Below, one piece after another: positions 47,695-56,325 of a stretch of DNA of 64,000 nucleotides. The notes under the pieces are model-generated. The model searched no databases, was not told where the DNA came from, and saw only the letters and a program-made list of their open reading frames with translations. The stretch covers positions 22,426,501 to 22,490,500 of the forward strand of contig JAYKKT010000089.1 of NCBI GenBank assembly GCA_036023115.1, written 5' to 3'. Position numbers and translations under genes: made by a program. This DNA is from Brasenia schreberi. Its lineage: Eukaryota; Streptophyta; Magnoliopsida; Nymphaeales; Cabombaceae. Position 1 is the stretch's first letter; every line of letters begins with the position of its first letter.

Positions 47695-47925
47695 ATATCA
47701 ATTTTTCTCCCCTTTTAAAGAATAATGTGTGATCACTCACACTCTTCTAATATCCCAAGCTTATAATACTTTGGTTGAACTTCTCAAACCAAGTTCTAGG
47801 ATACTATTTTAGTCCATAGATAGCTTTCTTTAATTTATAAACTTTGTTTTCTGGATTTGCATAACCAGGTGATAATTCCATATAGACTTTTTTTTAAGTT
47901 CTTGCAAAAATGCATTCTTTATAAT

Positions 47926-49670
47926 AAACCCATTCCTGAAGTTGATTTGAGATATCGAAGAATTCTGTACACTGCATCCATCTGATTCTTAGTTGCCGAG
48001 TGCATATATCTGCTCATAATACCAACTGCATAAGTAATGTCTGGCCGAGTAATAGTTAAATATATAAGCTTACCAACCAGTTTATGATATTTGTGAATAT
48101 CTTTGAACTCTTCATTGTCACCTCTGAAAAATTTATGATTTACCTCCATAGGAATGTCAATAAGCTTATACTCTAGCATATGTCTCTTCAAGAAGATCCA
48201 TTATATGTATTTCCGCTCAGTTAGGAAGATACCTCTGTTAGAATAGAGAACTTCTATGCCCAAAAAATAGTGGAGCTGACCCAAATCTTTAATTAATAAT
48301 GTCATCCACATACACAAGTAGAATAGTGAGTTTACCTTCTTGTGAATGTTTAAAGAAGAGAGTATGATCACCTTGACTTTGCCTATATCCCAAGGACACC
48401 ATTGCCTTTGTAAACCTTCCAAACTATGCTCGGGAGACTGCATTTAACCCATACAAAGCCTTTTTTAACTTGCATACCTTATTTCTTCCATTGGTGGAGT
48501 CATAACCGGGTGGAATCTCTATATAAACTTCTTCCTCCAAGTCTTCATGAAGGAATGCATTTTTAACATCAAACTAATGCAATTCCCAACCAAAGAGTGC
48601 AAGAAGAGAGAGTAGGATTCTTACAATATTCATCTTTACTATTAGAGCAAATGTCTCCGATAGTCAATTCCATAAGTTTGAGTGTGTCCTTTGTAATTTA
48701 CCTTGCCTTATATCTATCTAGTATACCATCGATTTCGATATTTCAAGGTACAGATCCGACACATTACCCCACCGGTCTTTTGTTACTAGGTTTTTCAACA
48801 ATCTTCCATGTTCCATTCTTCTCCAGAGCACTCATCTCCTCATTCATGGCTTGAACCAGTTCTTATCCTTCAATGCTTCTTCTATTGATGTTGGAATTTG
48901 AACGTAATCAAGAGATGAAATAAAACTCTTATGTCAGCAAGAAAAGATTTTTGGAGGAAATAAATTGAGAAATAGGTATCGAGTACACGACCTTTTCCTT
49001 TTCTCAAGGCAATGGGTAAGTCATCCGGGTCAAGATCACAATTGGACCCGTGCAAAGAAATGAACGAAAAGCTCTCGAAACAAAGACTTAAATGGCGGCT
49101 TCAAATTTTCCGAAAAACTCTCCCCCGAAACTAAGGACGAGAAAAAAAATAAGACTCTGCAGATCATGAAAAATGACATCCATGGAGACAAAGAAACGAT
49201 GACTCGAAGGATGATAGCATTTATACCCTATACTTTACTGACTTTGGATCTAGTTTATCACGATTCGAAAGATAGATATGGACAAAGCAGGTACATCCAA
49301 AGATATGAGGGACTAGATGAAATGATTTTGATTCTTTATCAAGACACTGAAGAGGACTCTCTCCTTGAATTGTATTACTTGGCATTCTATTTATGAGATA
49401 AACAACAGTAAGGATGGCTTCTACCTAGTAGAATTTTGGAACATTATTTTGGAGTAGGAGAGTTCTGGCTACCTCCAAAATATGACGATTTTTCTGTTCA
49501 GCAACACCATTCTGCACCATTCTGCTGGGGTGTATAAGGGCAGGATGTCTCATGAATAATCCCCTGTGATCGTAAATATTCTTGTAACTGAGTGCCAATG
49601 TATTCGCTCCCATTATCTGACCGAAGAATTTTCATAGAGGTATTGAATTGAGTACAAATAAATTTATGCA
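47926..49670 (-). pseudogene. copia-9 integrase end, reverse transcriptase and RNase H
   Basis: LRSDNGSEYIGTQLQEYL and QQNGAEWCC-like sequence (a small duplication disturbs the QQNGVAE motif), then CFVHIYLS and MDVIFH in the degraded linker. Reverse transcriptase motifs follow, then KLIYLTITRPDITYAVGIMS and MDAVYRILRYLKSTSGMGLL. Many frameshifts. Confidence 0.75.
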
Positions 49671-49703
49671 ACAACAACAACAACAACTAAGCCTTTTCCC
49701 ATA

Positions 49704-50026
49704 CTAGACGGGGTCGGCTACATGGATTCTTTGTTTCCACAGATCTCTATCGTGTGCCATGTTAGCAGTTAACTCCCAATAAGCTAGATCATTCTTTATT
49801 GTTTCTTTCCAACACTTTTGTGGTCGTCCTCTACCTCTTTTAATACTTTCCAAATTTAGTTTTTCTAACCTTCTTACAGGTTCTTCTTTTGATCTTCTTT
49901 CTATATGTCCAAACCATCTTAAACGATGTTCTCTCATTTTATCCTCTATTGGTGCCACTCCTAATTTGTTTCTAATAACCTCATTATGTATACGGTCTTT
50001 TCTTGTATGACCACTCATCCATCTCA
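49704..50026 (-). pseudogene. LINE reverse transcriptase C-terminal end in the chimera
   Basis: Last ~105 codons of the RTE protein ([20 protein letters not shown] ... HVADPV), nearly identical to LINE G. Open but without the catalytic part. Confidence 0.85.
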
Positions 50027-50186
50027 GTTTAATATCTGTTCTTATCAGTTTAATATCTGATACGTGGTCCATTGGATCACATGATATTAAATTAGTTTTT
50101 GTTGGGGGAGGGTGGTACTGCGATAGCTTGCTATCGGGCCCTTCAGGCGTCGCCCATACTTTGCACTTCTGCGCGGGCCTGGCGCA
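50027..50186 (+). ncRNA. U2: U2 snRNA retro-pseudogene, 5'-truncated
   Basis: Starts around U2 nucleotide 32 and runs to the 3' end. Recognised by ATCTGTTCTTATCAGTTTAA, the GATATTAAA element, GGGGGAGGG and the 3' stem-loop GCGATAGCTTGCTATCGGGC, then GCGCGGGCCTGGCGCA. The first ~31 nucleotides, part of the branch-site recognition region and any promoter are missing, so it should not make U2. It is part of a LINE insertion. Confidence 0.87.
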
Positions 50187-50332
50187 AAATATAAACTCCG
50201 CCCATGTAAGGGATCACCCTTGCATTGCCGGTCCCAAGCCCGGATAAAGGAAGAGGGTTGTGTTAGGCTTCCGACAGCCAGCGTAAAACTTCGTCGGATT
50301 TCTACAACATGGATTACAAATAAATTTATGCA

Positions 50333-52075
50333 CAATTGGAAAAATAGAGGAAACTTCAGACTTTGTTTTTATTAAGTAAACAATTATAAGACGTGTACAA
50401 TCATCAATAAAAGAGATAAAATACTTATGACCAAACAAAGAAGTGACTGGACTTGAACCCCATATATCAAAATGAAGAAGTTCAAAAGGTAATGCCGAGG
50501 ATCACTTAAAGGATAAGAAGCTCTTTGGTGTTTCCCGAGTTGACAGACTTCACATGCAAACTGAGATTTATTTGACTGAACTCTAAGGTGAGGAATAACA
50601 TATGGAATTTTTGACACAGGAAGATGACCCAGACGATAATGCCAAAGATTAATATCTGCATCGAGAACAATTGCTGCTGAAACACTATATGAAGTTGAAG
50701 GCTGAGTGATCTTTAAGAATTTATAACCTTTTTTTTAGTTTACCATGTCCAAAGATTTTCCCCGTCTTCAGATCCTGAAATACACAGCCCGTAGGATGAA
50801 AACTTACATAATAGTCTAATGCACGAGTTAAAGAGCTAACTGAAAGAAGATTGATCAAAAAACTGGAAACATGGTATACTGATTGTAAATCTGAAAAACA
50901 TGTAGGTACATTTCTTTGTCCAATCATATAAGAGTACGAACCATCTGCCAACTTAATTGGTTCCTGGTTTTTTAGAGTCCTGTATGCTGAAAAATATGAT
51001 AATTCTCCGACCATATGGTCTATCGCACCTGAATTAATAATCCAAGTTTTTGAGTTAGAAGGAGAGAATTTATTACCCTTCATTAAATGTGTAGCCTGTG
51101 CCACTGTTGCTTAAGATGAAGAAGATGAAGTTTGTTGAGAAAGTTTATGTTCTACGCCCTCTATCTTCTTTATAATCTCTTGAATTCCATCTGTGCTTTG
51201 AGATGAATTTTCAACCGAATGAACAGAGTGATTGCGGTTTCTATAATAGTCAAGTTTGCCATGTAGTTCCCAACAATGTTCTCTGTTATGGCACGATTTT
51301 CCATAATATGAACAAACAAGCTTTTCTTTCTCATCAGGATGAAACCATCCACGTCCACGACCACGACTCTGGTGTCCACCTCGGCCACGAAAATAAGAAT
51401 TGTCTCCTCTTACTTAAAGTGTCTGTTGATCTATACCAAGAACATTATCCTTCTCAAGATTTCTGCGATCTTCTTCTCTGATCAATAAAGAATAAACTAT
51501 GCCCAGGGATGGAAGCTCCTCCCTACCTAAGATATTCAGTTTTACGGACTCAAATTCGGGATTGACACCCCACAATAAATCAAATACTTTCTTCTTCTCC
51601 ATTTCCGAATTTCTTTCATTGTAACAAACAGAACACTTGATATTTGTATAATAGAGGAGTTCATCCCAGAGACCTCGGAGATCTGCATAATAGTCGCTGA
51701 TAGATCGAGTGCCTTGTTTACATTTTCTGATTCTTTAAGTATCTCATATTCCTTTGCAACATTTTTCTTTCTGCAATAGGCTTCTAAAACTGCACACCAA
51801 ATTTCATGAGCAGATTCTAAAAACATAAAAGTTTTTGCAATTGAGGGAATCATTAACTGTAGCAACCAAGATTATATGAGAGCGTCTTCTCTTTTCCTGG
51901 AAGAATAGAGCATATCATGAATCTATGGGATTGGAATTTGACCCATTAGATGTGCCCATCTCCCCCTGGCTACAATAACCAGTTCAACAGACCAAGCCCA
52001 TTCCAAGTAATTTCTGCCATCCAGTTTTGTAGTTGTAATCTTAAAATTTTCTGGTCAATTCCTTTTTCTTTGCTA
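50333..52075 (-). pseudogene. copia-9 gag, protease and integrase N-terminus
   Basis: Gag pieces (FLESAHEIWCAVLEAYCRKK, VFDLLWGVNPEFESVKLNIL), then protease TWIINSGAIDHM (the catalytic DSG has become NSG), pre-integrase CEVCQLGKHQRAS and integrase FGHKYFISFIDDCTRL. The last piece joins the integrase part left of the LINE/U2 chimera at its TSD. Confidence 0.8.
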
Positions 52076-52626
52076 GCCATTGATTAAGAAGTATATTGAA
52101 TATGTCTTAAAACTATTTCTCAAATAAAGTTGTTTGTGTTTGCACCAACTGATTTCCCAAACCAAACTGCAACAGTATTGTATCCAAGGTCAAAAATATT
52201 AAGCAATCGTATTGTCATAGAATCAGCACAGCACACAGAATCGTGGAATAATCACCACAAAGGTCCACAAAGAATCAGCACAGCCCAGTAATAGCCACAA
52301 CAAAGGATAATTTTGAAGGTCTGTCCACTTTGAAGGTCGATTGTATAACAGATTGCAATATCAAGGGATAAAGATGAAGGAGTTGTATTGCAAGACCTAT
52401 ATTCTGTCCACTTTGAAGGATGATGAAATCGTGATCAATAGGCAAATATCTGTCCACGCTATTCAATCTTGATCAAACAACTCAAATAATCAATATACTC
52501 TCTGACGTCAATAAACAAATAAGTAACAATCGGAATTCCAAGTTCAAGATCCGATTTCTAGGGTTTACGATCTCTGATTTCCCAAAAAACGTATCAATCT
52601 ATGATGATTCACACTGAACCTGACAT

Positions 52627-52920
52627 CTGATACCATATTAAAAATAAGAATATTCATTAAACAATAGGGGATGACTTACAGTAAATCGCAGATTGGAGGC
52701 ATTCCTCCAATCTGCATATTCGGCTCCTCACAATCTGCCGTCTCTCTCTATCTTATTATTAAGCCAAACCCTAATAACGCCTATTAATACCCTGTCTAAC
52801 TAGATTTCCTAATCTACCCCTAATAGGTATTAAATATTACTAATATAACATAACACTTAAAATCATGTGTACATGACTAAATCTATTTTACACGACTCTA
52901 TTAAATAGAGTCCCTTAACA
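52627..52920 (-). repeat. PBS and 5' LTR of copia-9
   Basis: LTR about 283 bp ending (plus strand) CCCTTAACA at 52920; its inner end reads TATT rather than TG..., a likely mutation. It holds a perfect GCAGATTGGAGG/CCTCCAATCTGC hairpin at 52688-52715. Confidence 0.75.
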
Positions 52921-52925
52921 ATAAA

Positions 52926-53127
52926 AGGGTATGAAAAACTAGATTTTGAAAGTATTAAAAGAGGTAGAGGACGACCACAAAAGTGTTCGAAAGAAACAAT
53001 AAAGAATGATCTAGCTTATTGTGAGTTAACTGCTAACATGGCACATGATAGGGCTCTATGGAAACAAAGAATCCATGTAGCCGACCCCATCTAGTATGAG
53101 AAAAGGCTTAGTTGTTGTTGTTGTTGT
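52926..53127 (+). mobile_element. RTE LINE 3' fragment
   Basis: Last ~200 bp of the LINE (GGTATGAAAAACTAGATTTTG, with the ...CCGACCCCATCTAGTATGAG tail region) ending in (GTT)n. Cut at its left by the copia-9 LTR. No TSD confirmed. Confidence 0.85.
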
Positions 53128-53557
53128 TTTGTATTCCCAAGTTTCAAAAGCATTTAAAAAAATATTGATTCTATTTCTAAGTTTATCATAACATTTTGGC
53201 AAATGATCCAAGTGATCTTTGAATTTATTTTTTCTTATATTTTTAAATCTTGTTTATATTTTTCTTGGGCTTTGATTATTTCTTCTTTATCAAGCCCATC
53301 AATAAACAAAATAGGTTGTTGAATACTACCTCCAATAGACAAAAAATAATTTTATTTTTCTTTCTCAATTTTGATAGCAATTTCGGTAAGCAAACACCTA
53401 ACCACTTCATTTTTACCTTCTATTTCTCAAAAAGACAAGTTTTTGGGGATTACCTCAACCTTCGAATAACAAATCTAAGAAGACAAACTTGAAAGTCAAA
53501 CATGCTTCCCAATGCAGTCATGCTCGACAATATTCTTGTGAGTACTCTCTGATACTA
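53128..53557 (-). other. Leader-like region and PBS of an unclassified LTR element
   Basis: On the minus strand the LTR at 53558 is followed by TAGTATCAGAGAG (53545-53557), close to the tRNA-iMet PBS. The next 400 bp have no recognised protein domain. Confidence 0.5.
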
Positions 53558-53932
53558 TGTAAACAAACAATTCTTTAATTGACATGAAGAATCCGAGTCA
53601 CCAAGAAACCAAATCAAGCTCAATACAATTCAAATACCGAAACAATCAAGGAATCAAAACAAGTGTCAAGGTGTTGCAAAACAACATGTTTATTAAGGAA
53701 TGAATGAGCTCTATTTTAAAGAGCAAGAGCGAAATAAAAATACAGCAACAAGTGGGAGAATACATCAGCAAATGGGAGAGTCCCAACGGCTAGTTGAACT
53801 AGCCATTGGGAGATAGATGGTCAGCCTCCAACGGCTAGTTAGGGGCCCTGCCCTGGCCCAAGCCCTAGTGGCCCAGCCAGGCCAAGGTGATTTACGGGCC
53901 CTTGTGGCCCGTGCCTATTACATGTCTTAACA
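53558..53932 (-). repeat. LTR of an unclassified retrotransposon
   Basis: 375 bp; on the plus strand TGTAAACAAAC...CTTAACA. Contains a perfect palindrome GGCTAGTTGAACTAGCC at 53788-53804 and GC-rich inverted GGGCCC/GGCCC segments. Its partner LTR is not in the window. Confidence 0.65.
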
Positions 53933-54144
53933 AATCATTCCTTCTATTTTGCATGCTTTCTATTTTTCAGGTATTGAGAGAGGAACAATGTCGAATTCCA
54001 CCTACATTCAACCTTGAATTTCAATATTTGGCATGGACTGAAATTGACGATTGGATCATGAACTAAACAAAGAAAAATCAACAGCATATCTCTGACTAAT
54101 ATGATGCATCAACTCCAGTTCTTTAAGATAAGTGAGAAACCTAC

Positions 54145-54214
54145 CTGAGAAAACTTGAGTGGAAAAGAATTGAGCCAATCAAGCTTAGATGGGAACTCCG
54201 GCACTTTAGTACTT
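54145..54214 (-). CDS. SOQ1: SOQ1 exon, start of the thioredoxin-like domain
   Basis: A 70-bp exon reading STKVPEFPSKLDWLNSFPL, a strongly conserved SOQ1 segment just before the thioredoxin-like fold. The acceptor is CACCATAG/AAGTAC and the donor TTCTCAG/GTAGG. The intron before it is only 80 bp. The intron after it runs to 24184, about 30 kb, and contains most of the transposons in this window. Confidence 0.85.
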
Positions 54215-54294
54215 CTATGGTGATGGCAATGGTAATAGTTAAGCTCAAGTTGCTGACAACCAGCTCTGTAGCAGTTAAAAAAATTATCCAGTAC

Positions 54295-54352
54295 CTGAAA
54301 TCCACATCCTCTATGTATTTCATAAGTTGCTTTCTCCTGGATTTAGGTTCAC
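54295..54352 (-). CDS. SOQ1: SOQ1 exon, pre-thioredoxin linker
   Basis: A 58-bp exon reading EPKSRRKQLMKYIEDVDF. I placed the acceptor at GGTAATAG/GTGAACC rather than at the nearer ATCCAG, because only the former gives two bases that complete the Gly codon of the preceding exon. The donor is TTTCAG/GTACTGG. The reading frame continues into the next exon with no stop. The intron upstream is 1,184 bp and holds no transposon that I recognise. Confidence 0.75.
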
Positions 54353-55536
54353 CTATTACCAATAGATGCAATGGTTGGTCAATGGTGCTAACATATCAAG
54401 TACCGGTAGAAAGAAGTAACTGTTTTCAGAAAATAAGACAATGTGAATATACATCCTATGACATGACCATCAAATTACTACAGATTTGGCACACTTTGAC
54501 ATGAGATGATGTCAGCATGTCACTTCATGGAACCTATTAAAGTTATCTTGGACATAGTATTGCTGATTAAAAACTTAATTAATAACTTTAAGTTGGAAGT
54601 TCAAGATGTTTAGAAAAAAGGTCACTAAAAGGATGCAAGTTAAAAACTTAGGATAATGTTGTTTAAATATTCATGAGTTTAACGACTTCTTGCACTGAAT
54701 AATGAAAAGTTTCAAGATTATTTAATGTGCATACCCATTATCCGTCTTGCATATAGATCTTTAGTTGGTTTCAAAGCGATTCACAATAATGTTATTGAGG
54801 TTTGTGGCCCGTGCAACTCACAGGAACTAAGTTGTTTTGCTTATTTTTGAAAGTTTTGGTCCTTACAGGAAATCATATGGACCATCTCAATCTAGTCAGT
54901 GGGAAAGATGGACTTCCCATTACATGTTGGAGATCAGTTTCCGAAAACCTTCCGAAATATTTTGACCTTGTTTGATGTCAAACAGGTACATAACCGTGGT
55001 TACTTTCTGCCTTGTGGAGAAATGCATATGGATACTTGCCCCAGCAAGGCCTGTCATAATGATACTAGGAATTAGAAGATTTGCTCCTGGTTCTGGCAGA
55101 CCCTTTGACATTGAAATGGGAATTAATTGTGCAATGGTTTGCTCATCCTTCTCCAGTAGAAATGATTCCAGAAAAATTCGTCACATTAGTTTGAGTTAAA
55201 GATGAACGTTTTCAAGTGCATTGGATTGTTATTTCCAAATAAAGTTGATCAGTTAGTTCCAATGTGGTCGTCAACATGTTTTAAACTAGCTTAAACTATT
55301 GACTATAAGTCGGTGGTTGTTTTGAAAGTTAGATTTATCTACCATGTTCTGCGTAAGCTGCATTTGAATTCTGCTCTTTGCAACGTAAATTCAAATGCCA
55401 GGTTTATTCTCCTTCCCCTTTTTCAAAGCGCAATAATTTCTTTTGATTCTATTTGAAGATAAAACTTAACATACTGGACCCAATTAATAAAGAGGGCAGG
55501 CAGCAAGCAGCAAATCATCTGAGGAAGAAAGCATAC
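54353..55536 (-). other. SOQ1: SOQ1 intron of 1,184 bp
   Basis: Between two phase-matched SOQ1 exons. I see no transposon in it. Open frames of 60-75 codons on both strands are chance or unassigned. Confidence 0.7.
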
Positions 55537-55615
55537 CATCACTTGGAGAAAGGAAAGGATTGGTGGTCCCAAGTAGTAAATTCAAAATACTCCTTGGAGA
55601 TGCATACTGCATTGC
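55537..55615 (-). CDS. SOQ1: SOQ1 exon, linker after the membrane segment
   Basis: A 79-bp exon in phase 0, beginning AMQYASPRSILNLLLGT, which follows the membrane segment in plant SOQ1. The acceptor is TCATGCAG and the donor GATG/GTATGC. It is separated from the previous exon by a 108-bp intron. It ends one base into a Gly codon, which the next exon completes. No stop or frameshift is present. Confidence 0.85.
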
Positions 55616-55723
55616 CTGCATGATAAGAAATGATGGATATAGTAAGTCATTGGATCATAAGCAGGCTCATGTTGACCCCCATATCTCAAAAAAGTGTATA
55701 AGTGAGCAACATCCGAAGCATAC

Positions 55724-55811
55724 CTTCCAACGTGTCACTAAAAATAGAAAGCAAGACAAAGCAACAGCTAGGCTTCCATATCTCAAAATGTTTCTTCTAG
55801 ATCCCTGAAAC
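55724..55811 (-). CDS. SOQ1: SOQ1 exon, transmembrane segment
   Basis: Internal exon of SUPPRESSOR OF QUENCHING 1, a thylakoid protein that holds back the slow qH form of photoprotective quenching. It encodes 29 residues containing SRRNILRYGSLAVALSCF, the hydrophobic stretch just before the lumenal part of the family. The acceptor reads TTGACAG and the donor AAG/GTATGC on the minus strand. It starts in phase 1 and ends in phase 0, matching the next exon. The preceding HAD-domain exons are not seen to its right, so the upstream intron reaches at least 8.2 kb to the window edge. Identity rests on recognising the family sequence. Confidence 0.85.
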
Positions 55812-56325
55812 CTGTCAACACATTTTTCTTTGAAACCCAAGACTAGAATCCTATATTGTGTAGTGATAGTAAAGGGACATGAAGCATGCAAAATACATGA
55901 ACAGTGTAACCTACTAAAAGATCAATGTCAAGAAAATACAACGTTATCCAATCTAAATAGGGAAGCATGATGGACAATACGCATGAACAGATTGGGTTAG
56001 GGAGTCAGATTGCATGGTATCTCTGAAGGCTTGAGTCATCTTGAACTACATAAGTCACCTCTTGGGATGTGATTCACTCTAAGAACTTTCCTTATTGATT
56101 TTGCCTCCTAACCCCTCTAGGAGTGTTGTTCCTTATCAGCTGATTTTTCCTATTTCCTTTTCTTTCTTTCTCCAGTAGAGAGTAAAGCTCATGCTTAAAA
56201 TCTAATATATTATGGGCAACCATGTAATTGTAAAACATGAGATTATACAAATAATACAAGTGGCTGATCACCATTGCTCTGAAAACACAAAGAAGACCCT
56301 TCCAACCAAAGAGTGCTCTTTTCAC
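55812..56325. other. SOQ1: SOQ1 intron sequence up to hAT2
   Basis: No exon, transposon end or RNA gene recognised. Confidence 0.5.

Larger units (their letters stand above)
45099..47925 (-). mobile_element. copia-8 fragment split by LINE G
   Basis: Left part 45099-45490 encodes reverse transcriptase and RNase H pieces up to the YVDD region; right part 47695-47925 continues upstream (SDHTLFFKRGEKL). Copia-7 cuts it on the left and copia-9 replaces it on the right. No LTR seen. Confidence 0.75.
49671..50314. mobile_element. 5'-inverted RTE LINE with U2 snRNA insert
   Basis: Flanked by an 18-bp TSD TACAAATAAATTTATGCA (49653-49670 and 50315-50332). 49671-50026 is the LINE 3' end in minus orientation with an (ACA)n tail. 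50027-50186 is U2 snRNA in plus orientation. 50193-50314 is the LINE 5' leader in plus orientation, ending in GGATTACAAA. The two LINE parts point in opposite directions, as in twin-primed insertions. Confidence 0.88.
47926..52920 (-). mobile_element. copia-9, 3'-truncated copia with 5' LTR
   Basis: Minus-strand order: 5' LTR 52638-52920, PBS (ATCTGATACCA on plus, 52627-52637), leader, gag, protease, integrase split by the LINE/U2 chimera at 49671-50314, reverse transcriptase, and an RNase H piece ending near 47926. The 3' LTR is absent. Confidence 0.82.
24184..54144 (-). other. SOQ1: SOQ1 intron of about 30 kb
   Basis: Inferred intron between two in-phase exons with GT-AG borders. Nearly all of it is transposon: copia remnants and full elements, five RTE LINE insertions, one gene-capturing LTR element and a solo LTR. 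The transposon open reading frames are broken, so none competes with the host exons as an obvious gene. Confidence 0.75.

Noticed and set aside
50027..50186. Functional U2 snRNA gene
   Set aside because: Lacks the first ~31 nucleotides and any upstream element; it lies inside a LINE insertion with TSD.
53128..53545. Possible pararetrovirus-like coding region on the minus strand
   Set aside because: Only a short weak resemblance; no reverse transcriptase, protease or coat motifs. More likely the leader of the adjacent LTR element.
54868..55200. Plus-strand stretch with AG...GT borders that looks like an exon (ends at GTACATAACC)
   Set aside because: Translation gives no family I recognise and it sits in a short SOQ1 intron on the other strand. 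Transcript data would be needed.
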